Assembly (NCBI GenBank): GCA_028753945.1
Contig: JAPNXP010000002.1
Coordinates: 15,259,624 to 15,323,623, forward strand
DNA: 64,000 bases
Origin: Hexactinellida sp. DTS-2022
Taxonomy: Eukaryota; Porifera; Hexactinellida
Reading direction: 5' to 3'
The notes below the pieces were generated by a model. The model saw only the letters and a program-made list of their open reading frames with translations. It was not told the origin of the DNA and did no database searches. The translations under genes were made by a program, and so were the position numbers. Below are positions 54,909 through 64,000 of the stretch, piece after piece; within the stretch, counting starts at the first letter, position 1; the number at the start of each line of letters is the position of its first letter.

Positions 54909-56110
54909 ATTGTTGTATGTTTGTGGTGATATTTGAATACACACTGTATATTCATACCTACTTTATAGATACAAATTTGCTTGCTAATAGGCGAACTTGC
55001 TATTAGAGGAACAGAATTAACATTAAATGCTCGCTTGGGGACTGAAATAACTTGCAAATAAAGCAATATTGCTATTAGACGAACAACTACTGTATATAAA
55101 TATATTCTTATTTCTTATTACTCTTTCACTACAGTAAACGCCCCCTTATAACCACGAATAAAGTAACTAATTTTACTAACAGGAGTTCACTGTACTAATA
55201 AGTAGAACCGGTTCCCAAAATATGGTTCTTATAACCGGTATATATTTCTATGTATTATATTACAACTTAAGTTATACGGACACCTCATTAATGTTCTTAT
55301 AGAGTACATAAATTCTTTAGGGTATATGGCAACAATTTACCAGTATAATGTTCTTATAACCGGTGTTCTTATAACCGATATTTACATACATTAATATAAT
55401 CAATCTGGTTCTAGTATTTTCTCAAAACATTTTCCCAAGAAACCTAACTTATAATTGTTTCAAGTACCATATGTCGTTAGTAGGGAATCAATGCAGTATA
55501 AAGCTATGGCTTCCTATTCAACACAAATCTAATATATTCTCATTTGTTGTAAATTGTAATGCAAATGTATTTATTTCTCTATTACTCCTGGCGATTGGAA
55601 AGTGAACTGAATACAAACAGCAAACATTAATTTAAATTTATAATTGCTACTAGCAACGTTTTTAAGAGCTTCAGTATATGTAGATGTTTTATTTCTAGAC
55701 GATCTATAAAAGCCCATATAAACTAAGCTAAATTTTGTATACCAAAAGCCCATACCGTATAAGAGTAATACTAGTATACTACGATGTAAGATAAGAAACC
55801 TGGCTAGAAATAGACCGTCTACATTTTTTATTTTTTCTTATTTTAAAAATATGTTCTCCTTATCCGGAATTCGTATTAATTAACTAATATCATTTGTATT
55901 GAAAGGCTTTGAAGGGGACTGAAATAGTGTTCGTATTAATTAACCGTGTTCGTAATAACGAGGTTCTACTGTAATATTTTAACAACTATAATTACATTAT
56001 ACTCTTACAGCATTCGTTCTATGGTATTTGGTACTGCCTATAGTCTCTATTTATACCACAGTGTTATATCTCGGCCAATAGAATAGCAGCTAGTAGCACA
56101 GCATAAGAGA
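54909..56110. other. NDUFS5 to ATP6V1D intergenic region
   Basis: Contains a family F MITE (54962-55095), a degenerate family E region (55190-55390) and a family A MITE (55845-55973). No coding exon was recognised. Confidence 0.7.
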
Positions 56111-58305
56111 ATGTCAGGCGCTAGCAAGGATAGGCTTAACATATTCCCGTCTCGGATGGCACTGACCTCCACAAAGCTGCGACTCAAGGGGGCCCAGAAG
56201 GGGTACTCTCTCCTCAAGAAGAAGTCGGACGCTCTCACGCTAAGGTTCCGACAGATCCTGGCTAAGATCATAGAGAACAAGACCCTTATGGGGGAGGTTA
56301 GTTGTATAGGGTATAGCAGTGTGTAGTTGTATTCTGTAAGGGAATTGTTACTTATTTAAGAGGGGTTTCAAACGTTTCTTAACGATCCAATGTTAACCAA
56401 TGTTAATCATTGATCACAATCCTTATTACAGTCAAAACATTCAAGATACAAAAATTGTGTTCATAATAGAGATACTTTATAATATGCGATCTCATCTTAA
56501 TACAAACCCTATGTAAGTTGTTAATTGGGACCATAGGGCTTGTTCATAATAAATAAAAAGTTTTCCATACTTAGCAGACGAAAAATTGTTCACAATTATA
56601 TTACTAAATTGTCAAAAAAGGTGGTCTAATTTTTGGGAACTGCGTTACGTTATATAGCAGTGTATAGGAGGGCCAGGAATGACATACCTTTGTCCCATAA
56701 CGGTTGCTACCTACCCCTCCCTAGGTAATGAAGTAATATTCCTTATCATATATAGAGGTGTACTATATAACAATATGGTATAGTATAATTAGAGTACGTC
56801 CTAGATATAATTATATCGAAATCAAACACGGGATCACAACCACTGAATACAGAATTTCCCTACTATATAATTACACTTCTATGTACATATTACGTATTAC
56901 TCAATTAACTTGCAATGAATTTCCTCTGTTCGATTAAGTACTATTTTATTCTTACTATAATGGCATACCTTTGTCCCATAACGGTTGCTACCCGCTACCC
57001 TCCCTAGGTAATGAAGGAGGCCTCATTTAGCCTTGCGGAGGCTCGCTTCTCCGCGGGAGACATAACCCCCATGGTGCTGGAGAACGTGGACAGGGCCAAG
57101 GTTAAGATTAGAGCCAAGAAGGATAATGTGGCAGGGGTGCAGCTTCCGGTGTTCGAGTGTTATCAGGAGGGAGGAGACAACTATCTGCTCACGGGCCTAT
57201 CCAGAGGGGGGCAACAGGTACGGGCAAATGGAATGTGAACTGTAATTATAGCAACTTATCTAACTGTATAGCGAGTTCGTATAATAGCAATATTAATGCT
57301 CTATTAGCTAGTTATTTAAGTTCCCATTTAATGTATTCTGTTTCTATAATAGCAAGTTCGCCTATTTGCAGCAGATTCAGGTAAAATGCAACTTGCTATT
57401 ACGCGAATACACTAACATTAATAGTTCAATACGAATTGTATTACATAGTTAGTATTAGTTACAGTAGACCGTTAATAGGAACACGGATAAGGAATATCAG
57501 TTAAGGAGTACAAGGTTAATTCCCCTAGCCTATACAAATGTATGCAAGTAACTCCGGTTAATACGAATTCCGGATAATACGAACATATTAAGACGGTCCC
57601 CTGGTGTTCCTATTAACAGAGTCTACTGTTAATCAATCGCATGAACGCATTAGGTCCACAGATGCAAAGAGGTGTACTACAAAGCTGTTAAGCTCTTGGT
57701 AGAACTCGCTACGCTGCAAACGGCATTCATTGTGTTAGACGAAGCAATCAAAGTTACGAATAGACGCGTGAATGCGATTGAATACGTTATTATACCTCGC
57801 ATAGAGAACACCATAAGGTCAGTTATTAATTGTTCTATTGGGATATAATGCTAATAATTATGCAGTAGAACCTCGTTAGTACAACACGGTTAATATGTAT
57901 ACTATTCAGTCCCATTCAATGCCTTTTCAATACAAATGATATTGTTTTATAGTTTATACGAACACGGTTAATACGAACACTATTTCAGTCCCCTTCAAAG
58001 CCTTTTCAGGATAAGGAGTACACGTTTTTACGGTCCCGTACTAACGAGGTTCTACTGTACGTAACAATAGCATTAAATTTCCTTAATTCAGGTACATAAC
58101 TACAGAATTAGATGAGACGGAAAGAGAGGAGTTTTTCCGTTTAAAGAAAATCCAGGAAAAGAAACGTATACATAAGGAAAAGCAGAAATTACAAAATGAA
58201 CTTGAGGGAATCAAAACTGTGTCCCATAATTATTCTGCCACTGAATTGGAGCCAGCTGGGCCGAGTATATTCGAGGGAAATCAAGATGAAGATATGGTAG
58301 TATAA
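56111..58305 (+). CDS. ATP6V1D: V-type proton ATPase subunit D
   Basis: Exons 56111-56296, 57008-57217, 57654-57817 and 58092-58305 (phases 0, 0, 2) give 257 residues (human 247). Subunit D is the central rotor stalk of the V1 sector, coupling ATP hydrolysis to proton pumping into endosomes and lysosomes. Highly conserved blocks: KDRLNIFPSRMALTSTKLRL, LLKKKSDALTLRFRQILAKI, KVKIRAKKDNVAGVQLPVFE, DEAIKVTNRRVNAIEYVIIP and ELDETEREEFFRLKKIQEKK. It is almost entirely a long coiled coil, as expected. The acidic C-terminus ends NQDEDMVV. Intron 1 contains a duplicated copy of the exon 2 acceptor (see the repeat entry). Confidence 0.97.
56681..57016. repeat. Duplicated splice-acceptor segment in ATP6V1D intron 1
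   Basis: A segment of about 53 bp (catacctttgtcccataacg through ccctccctaggtaatgaag) occurs at 56681-56733 and again at 56963-57016, about 282 bp apart. The second copy contains the genuine exon 2 acceptor. The first reproduces the acceptor and the first codons, but its frame reads V-M-K-stop. Confidence 0.9.
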
Positions 58306-58577
58306 GGCGAGGTGTGAAATTATGAATATATATCTCTACTTTCTGTATGGTGTATTAGAAGTTTGTTATTGTTGTCAAATATATGAAAATATTCATTAGG
58401 AATTTATATAATTCAGGATACAGGTAATAGGGACACCAGGGGACCGTATAAATCTTATTTTAACAGGTGTTACTAACCGGAACTATAATACATAAATTTG
58501 AAACTTGCAATGGAGTTTTATGTTGTTGTTGTTGTTTATTTAAATTGTCTTTTGATTGATTATTTAGCTTTTATAGC

Positions 58578-61500
58578 ATGTTGTTAGTTCTATTAATATC
58601 ACTTGCAATTTCCCACATAACTTCGCAATCGTGTCCAGACACAACTAGCCAAATACCAGCTCACTGCCCATACTTCAACAACAGATATCTTAATGGAACT
58701 AACCCTGAACTTAGTTCCAATTCCAACTGCCATTGGTACCGTCCATACGCGTGTTGTACCCCTACAGAGGATCATAGATTGGTTGAGGGTGTGGCCAATA
58801 ATCTGTTTATTAATCCAACGGAAAATTGTTTGGATTTATTAAACTTGTTAGTTTGTTATGTGTGCAGTCCAAATCAAAGTTTGTTCTATTTTCCAGGACA
58901 GCTTGTAATCTGTAGGTAAGTTGTTGCTAATTATAGAACAATTAGGAACTATGTTTTCGTTACAATAGCACAGGGATTTTGATGCTATATTCTGGTACTT
59001 GCTTAGTTATTTTGGAAAAATTCAATTGCTGTATTTAAGAATTCGGAACTAAATAATTTTTAATTCCAAACATGACGTTTGCAATTCGTTTTGTTATAAA
59101 AGTTTCTAATATTATACGTACAAGCTGCTCGTCCGCGCTACGCGCGTTCTTACAACTTACACTCGGGCCTGCGGCCCTCGCTTGTATTCAAAACACATGC
59201 CTTTTCAAATTAAATGTCGGTTGTATTTAATTATATACTCCAATAGACTTAAACTAAATCTAGGCTCCTATAAAAACTTTCGATTATGGACGAAAAATGA
59301 CGAAAAAATTATATACCCCCTCCCTACATCACGCTTTTTGTCATTTTTGAAATAAAAAGGACGGGTTGTAACACTTATCCCCATGAGCATTACTTAAATT
59401 CAAAAGCACAAATTGATTATATTACGGGAATCATATGGGAAATATTTAGGTGACCGCTAGTGACCCACATAACAGTAATGCTATTGTTTCAGAGTAGGAC
59501 TGTGCCCCCCTAAGCTGTCTATTTATCCATGGGACCTAGCCATAGGAATATACGTATAAGGACAGAAAAAAAAATTGGGAATACTAATCAGCGTCTGTAC
59601 TGTTGAATATTTATGCTAATTAGAACTGACAGTTTTCTAGATAATAACGCATGTCCGTGTATATATTAATAAACTAACTCCAAATATAAAAGAAATATCA
59701 CTAAGGAACTGTACAACTCTGTGGACCCCTAACTTTGGGCTGTGGAGAAGTTATTGAATTGATTGGTAATAATTGGATATCAAATCGACACAAAGGAATG
59801 TTAGAAATGTATGGATACACAGAGGGAACACAATAACTGATCGTATAAAATGAACTTCCTCTCGACCAATTAAATCAGTCTCAGATAGGCATTCTATAAC
59901 GCACACTTAACAATTGATAGAGACACTAAAATCCTTTTATACGAATTGAATGCTAGCTGCTAATCCATACTGGAAAACCCTCGAATTTAATAGGCTAAAA
60001 GTTTTGTCACCTATAGGGAGGGAAGATGTGAATATTTTTCTTAGATATTAGAACTTGTTTCTAGATACAGTATTCCCTATTCCCCTGCCAAATTTCAAGT
60101 CTGTAGCTCTTACCAGTTCCTCAATCAATTCTGAACAAACAAACAAAACAAAAAACAAATCATTGTGATTTAATATATAAGATAATGTTAATAAACTTTT
60201 TGTTGTTTTCAATTTATTTATTTTTCTTTCAAATTATTACAAAATACTACATTCAAATATTTAATAGAAAATATACAACCCAAACTTAGTACCATATGAA
60301 GTACAAATAATCTTGTTGTCTGTCACTGCTATTCCACAGGGCTTTATTCTCCTATCTTCTCCCTGCGTATTTCCCAGTGTGTGTAGCAGAGCTCCTTCTC
60401 GAGAGAATACTTTAATGGAATTAGATTTAGAGTCGCTAATGAGGATATTCTGCTGTTTGTCCAAACAGAAGAAGTATCCTTCTTCAATTTGTTCGTTTTC
60501 CCATCTGCCACATGCTATAAGGGAGCGGAGTTTCTCACCAGATTGTGAGAACACATGGAGACACGGGTTGTCTTTAGAGCTGAGAACAAACACCTCATTG
60601 CCCAGTAGTTTGACGTCAACGGGCTGTGTCATGCTGGCATGCGAGATGGACAGTTTAAATTTGAGTTTATTGGTCATTACTACTACTCTGTTATTATTCC
60701 TATCTGCTATGAACACAGACCCGTTAGGCGCTACTGTGAGTTGGTGAGGACAATCGAACTCTCGGTTACCTGTTCCTAGCTTGCCTACCTTAGTTATTAA
60801 CCGGAAACCTGGCAACTTAAAGTGGAGAATGGAATGCAGGAATGAGTCGCTCACATACACCTCATCCCCATTAATGGCTATGCCTGCTGGCACCTTAAAT
60901 TGTCCCTTACTGAATGTATTAATGTATTCTCCGGTAACAGAGAATACAATAATACAATTATTCATTGAAGTTAATGGATGTACGTTCGCTATGTAGATGA
61001 GCTGAGTTCGCTCATCGAAAGCTATTCCGTTAGGGTAGTCAAGTTCTCCCGGACCTGTTCCTTGCTCCCAGACTGAGATGCGAGGTTGTCGGAGTGCGGG
61101 GTAGTTCGGAACTGGAACTGGAACTATCTCCCTCTCTGCCAGCTGTCCCAGTGCAGAGATGGTCTCCTCCAGCTGTCGAGTGTGGCACTCAAACAACACC
61201 TCCACTTCTCTCTCCGACACCTCCAGCTGTGCCATCCGAGTCTCGATCTCCGCTACCATTCTCTCCCGCATGGAGCGGAGCAGGTTCTCCTTCATTTGGG
61301 TTTGGAGATTAGCTCTCGTGTCGGCCAGCTCTCTCACCGTCCGAACGCGAGTTGTGGTCGCGGCGCGTCTCTCCTCCTGTCTCTCTCGGTGCTCGGCGAT
61401 CAGCTGTTCCCGTCTGCGGTTGAGACAGACGATCAGCTGATCGAACTTCGCGTGAATGCGAGCCTCGATCGGGTCCGTGGGGAGGGGAACTTCTGGGTAC

Positions 61501-62218
61501 CGTTCTGCCATTTGTGCTCTGTATTAGGTTGGTTGTGAGACTGTTAGGTTGCTGTGTGTATAATTGTGTGAGCAGAGACAGTAGCATTACTTATAGTCCC
61601 GTGTGTAGCAGAATATACTCTGGCAACATTGTGGCTAATAAGCAGATTCGTGGAAGAATATCTGTTTTGATGGAACAGAGTTCTCTCACGGGACAGAAAG
61701 TTCCCACACTCGAGACACAACTATGTTGTTAGTTCCAGTTTATAGAAAGTGTATAGTTGCAGTTTATAGAAAGTGTATAGTTGCAGTTTGATGGAATGTG
61801 TATAATTGCAGTTTTAAGAACTTTGTGTAATAATTTATTCATTTTTAAGTGAACTCTCTTTTATAATTGAGTCATAAAAAATTTAAACTTCCAATTAATT
61901 TATTAACGAGTTTACTTGGTTAATATAATTACTTTTAGGGATTTTTGTGACAGGATTTACTCAGCTTGTTCATCTGCTATTTGGAAAGGAGAAACATTGG
62001 ATACACACTTTGTAAATAGTTCCCAATTCTGTTTGTCCAGAGGGTACACTCTGGAAGAGAGTCCCAATCTTAGTTCTTGTTTCAACTCTGCTAATAGGAT
62101 AGGGAGCAGTGTATTCAGTTTGTTTACTTGTTTGTTTGTTTCATTGATGTTTGGATCTAAACTAAGATTGAGGATATTCATAGTTTTTCTACTTTTCCTT
62201 TCGGTAAGTTTGTTATAA
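58578..62218 (+). CDS. Folate-receptor-like secreted/membrane protein
   Basis: Exons 58578-58915 and 61939-62218 join in phase 2 (AG|G) to 205 residues if the second exon is read to its stop. A signal peptide (MLLVLLISLAISHITS) precedes a cysteine-rich domain with WYRPYACC, CLDLLNLLVCYVCSPNQ and VICRDFCDRIYSACSSA. This spacing is that of the folate receptor family (also found in HHIP). Two hydrophobic stretches close the protein (VFSLFTCLFVSLM, then IFIVFLLFLSVSLL), consistent with a GPI-anchor signal or a membrane helix. Ligand cannot be inferred. The 3-kb intron contains a complete minus-strand NHL gene. The last exon has an internal ATG and donor that appear to serve a downstream alpha2delta-like gene in the same frame, so a fused protein is an alternative. 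Confidence 0.75.
59118..59190. repeat. Cluster of short GC-rich mini-palindromes
   Basis: 'gtccgcgctacgcgcgttc' and 'gggcctgcggccc' are short hairpins within AT-rich intron DNA, of the same style as 50735-50815 but different in sequence. Confidence 0.7.
60261..61511 (-). CDS. Coiled-coil/NHL-repeat protein (TRIM-NHL-like, no RING)
   Basis: Single exon, 416 residues, starting MAERYPEVPLPTDPIEARI. Residues about 15-140 form a charged coiled coil (REQLIAEHRERQEERRAATT). From about 150 an NHL beta-propeller follows: GTGPGELDYPNGIAFDERTQ, GIAINGDEVYVSD, QLTVAPNGSVFIADRNNNR and NILISDSKSNSIKVFSREG. No RING or B-box zinc finger is present. Layout and length match the 38.7-kb NHL gene, but the sequence is clearly diverged, so these are paralogues rather than recent copies. 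The gene sits in the opposite orientation inside the intron of the folate-receptor-like gene (58916-61938). NHL propellers usually bind RNA or protein; the partner is unknown. Confidence 0.88.
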   Translation of the reverse strand: MAERYPEVPLPTDPIEARIHAKFDQLIVCLNRRREQLIAEHRERQEERRAATTTRVRTVRELADTRANLQTQMKENLLRSMRERMVAEIETRMAQLEVSEREVEVLFECHTRQLEETISALGQLAEREIVPVPVPNYPALRQPRISVWEQGTGPGELDYPNGIAFDERTQLIYIANVHPLTSMNNCIIVFSVTGEYINTFSKGQFKVPAGIAINGDEVYVSDSFLHSILHFKLPGFRLITKVGKLGTGNREFDCPHQLTVAPNGSVFIADRNNNRVVVMTNKLKFKLSISHASMTQPVDVKLLGNEVFVLSSKDNPCLHVFSQSGEKLRSLIACGRWENEQIEEGYFFCLDKQQNILISDSKSNSIKVFSREGALLHTLGNTQGEDRRIKPCGIAVTDNKIICTSYGTKFGLYIFY

Positions 62219-63796
62219 ATATTTCTATGTCAGTCAGGTCTGCTTATTGTGAACTATTTTCGTCTGCTTAAACTTTTTATTATGATCCCAATTTACAACT
62301 TACATAGGGTTTGTATTAAGTTGAGTTCGCTTACTATTATCGCAATTGTTGGTCCCTTGTACAGTAGAACCTCGTTAGTACGAACACGGTTAATACGAAT
62401 TTCCGGATAAGACGAACAAACAGTTCCACAAAATCAGGTCCCTACAATGGGTATTACTCCGGTATTACAAACTCCTGATAAAGCGAACAGATTTTACCGT
62501 ATAACATGTTCGTACTAACGAGGTTCTACTGTATGTTCATAATACGAACTGCTATTTATACATAACCCCACATCCCGTTAGGCACTTGGCCTATCAGAAT
62601 GCCAGCTGCTAGCTACGGACGTGGACACCTGGGCTGACTCAATGGGTACCTTCACGCATAACATCACATGGCGACTCTTGCAGGTAGAATCTCTACAGAA
62701 CATATTTAACTCTGCTACTTATTCGCAGTTGCGGGTTGACGGCTCTCAGCTGAGAGACGAGATGGCCACTCAGCTGACTGGTGTTTATCAGGAGGCCACA
62801 CTGGCTGTTCGCACCCTGGTTAGCAGCACGGAACAGCTGTTCCGTAGCGAGTGCGAACACACTGATGGCATACAGTACACTGACCTAGGTACAGTGTTCC
62901 TATAATAGCAATTGCTATAGTAGCAAGCGAGCATTTAATGTTACTTCTGTTCGTCTAATAGCAAGTTATTTCTGTCCCCAAGCGAGCATTTAACATGTGA
63001 ATTATGTTACTCTAATATCAATTGCTATAATAGCAAGTTATTTCTGTCCCCAAGCGAGCATTTAATGTTAATTCTGTTCCTCTAATAGCAATTGCTCTAA
63101 TAGCAAGTTATTTCAATCCTCAAGCGAGCATTTAATGTTAACCGATATTCCCTTATACGTGTTCTTATTAACCAGAGCTGAGTATTACTGTAGTTAGTCA
63201 GTTAGCTAGTTAGTTAATTAGTTATTGTGTTCCTATTAACAGAGTATACTGTAGTTAGTCAGTTAGTTAGTTGGTTAATTAGTTATTCTGTTCCTATTAA
63301 CAGAGTATACTGTAGTTAGTCAGTTAGCTAGTTAGTTAATTAGTTATTCTGTTCCTATTAACAGAGTATACTGTAGTTAGTCAGTTAGCTAGTTAGTTAA
63401 TTAGTTATTGTGTTCCTATTAACGAGTGTCTATAATTATATTTCTAACTTTCAGATGAGCTACGAAAAGCCGGTTTATTTTACGACGCTGACACAACAAG
63501 TTTCTCCCCCAACACAAACTTGAGTTCGGTTAAGATATCTGATAGCGTAGATAGAAAGGGACTGACACAAGAGATCGCATTAACTGCTAATCTTACCGAT
63601 ACATTCATCAGTGTAAAGAAAGGGAGTCAGTATATAACGAGACTCTATTTCGGGTCCGTAATTGGGTTTCTACGAGAGTTCCCGGGTAAGGAGTGGGAAA
63701 GAGATATAATCGGGTTCCCAAAGGAGTATGACCCTAGGCTACAAAACTGGTATCATGCAGCCACCTCAAGGCCAAAAGATATTGTTATTGTTATTG
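62147..63796 (+). CDS. Alpha2delta / VWA-cache type protein, 5' part
   Basis: Exons 62147-62203, 62582-62888 and 63455-63796 (phases 0 and 1) give about 235 residues, and the gene continues past the right edge. Exon 1 encodes a classical signal peptide, MFGSKLRLRIFIVFLLFLS, continued by ALGLSEC. The next exons match the VWA_N region of voltage-gated calcium channel alpha2delta subunits and CACHD1: a tryptophan-containing helical start (DVDTWADSMG), LQNIFNSATYSQLRVDG, then TRLYFGSVIGFLREFPGKEW and YDPRLQNWYHAATSRPKDIV, which in the family directly precedes the VWA domain with its MIDAS motif. That domain would start in the next exon. Alpha2delta subunits traffic channels to the cell surface. 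The first exon lies wholly inside the last exon of the folate-receptor-like gene. Confidence 0.78.
62358..62535. repeat. Family A MITE in alpha2delta intron
   Basis: Well-preserved copy, ends tacagtagaacctcgttagt and actaacgaggttctactgta, with the core 'acagttccacaaaatcaggt' also present in the copies at 9690-9873 and 47842-48020. Confidence 0.9.
63185..63425. repeat. Tandem repeat, 61-bp unit
   Basis: Four copies of a unit starting 'actgtagttagtcagttag' and ending 'gttcctattaacagagtat' lie in the second alpha2delta intron. The unit fuses a TTAG simple repeat with the terminal piece of a pogo-like MITE, so the MITE end was amplified with the microsatellite. Confidence 0.9.
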
Positions 63797-63911
63797 GTAA
63801 GTCGTATATAGTACAGTAGAACTATTATTGTTATTGGTAAGTTATATGCAGTAGAACTAGATTAGTATGTACTTCGGCTAAAAGTTACAAAAGTTACGTA
63901 ACGTTTCCAAA

Positions 63912-63933
63912 GGGGGGGGGGGGGGGGGGGGGG
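63912..63933. repeat. 22-base poly-G run
   Basis: Uninterrupted run of 22 G, directly after 'aagttacgtaacgtttccaa'. The true length may differ from the assembly because such runs sequence poorly. Confidence 0.85.
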
Positions 63934-64000
63934 CGCTTAATTAACAACTAATGTGTGACAGACCATCCCTTTTGTATTAATAAATGGTAAAAATGCGTGA

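Noticed and set aside
59700-60240. Possible additional exon of the folate-receptor-like gene
   Set aside because: No frame with acceptor, donor and family similarity was found; the 58915-61939 junction already joins conserved residues (VICR-DFCDR).

Overview
This is a eukaryotic, animal-type nuclear window: genes carry introns with canonical GT/AG junctions, the non-coding DNA is AT-rich, and it is packed with short inverted-repeat transposons (MITEs) and simple repeats. An integrin alpha, a PDZD8-type lipid-transfer protein, a voltage-gated-calcium-channel alpha2delta-like protein and a shootin-like protein point to a metazoan. Short genes, short introns and a family of single-exon coiled-coil/NHL proteins fit an early-branching animal such as a demosponge. 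The species is inference and could not be tested here. Layout, left to right: (1) A TAGTA satellite, then a partial minus-strand coiled-coil exon. (2) POLR3H (RNA polymerase III subunit RPC8), 2 exons, plus strand. (3) A small minus-strand coiled-coil gene with a QT repeat. (4) A 13-exon minus-strand PDZD8 orthologue (TM-SMP-PDZ-C2-C1-coiled coil, 5351-17985). Its seventh intron holds an intronless plus-strand gene for an 899-residue polyQ-tailed membrane protein. (5) A four-exon minus-strand integrin alpha, 1070 aa. (6) A gene-free stretch with a tandem satellite and MITEs (23.7-27.2 kb). (7) A 13-exon plus-strand shootin-1-like gene whose exon phases all agree (919 aa); one intron carries an 817-bp foldback element. 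(8) A 4.2-kb head-to-head inverted duplication of an NHL gene, one copy frameshifted. (9) Plus strand: a ZDHHC5/8-like palmitoyltransferase, COX5B, cyclin B3, NDUFS5 and ATP6V1D. (10) A folate-receptor-like gene whose 3-kb intron contains a third, minus-strand NHL gene. Its last exon also appears to supply, in the same frame, the signal-peptide exon of an alpha2delta-like gene that runs off the right edge. The genes are mostly unrelated housekeeping and cell-surface functions, with no operon-like unit. Complex I (NDUFS5), complex IV (COX5B) and V-ATPase (ATP6V1D) subunits lie within about 15 kb of each other, which may be chance. The most unusual content is structural: nested genes, the palindromic NHL pair, the shared folate-receptor/alpha2delta exon, MITEs inside MITEs with readable target duplications, and a duplicated decoy splice acceptor in ATP6V1D. 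Exon boundaries were worked out by hand from splice signals, reading frame and remembered family sequence. No alignment or database search was run.
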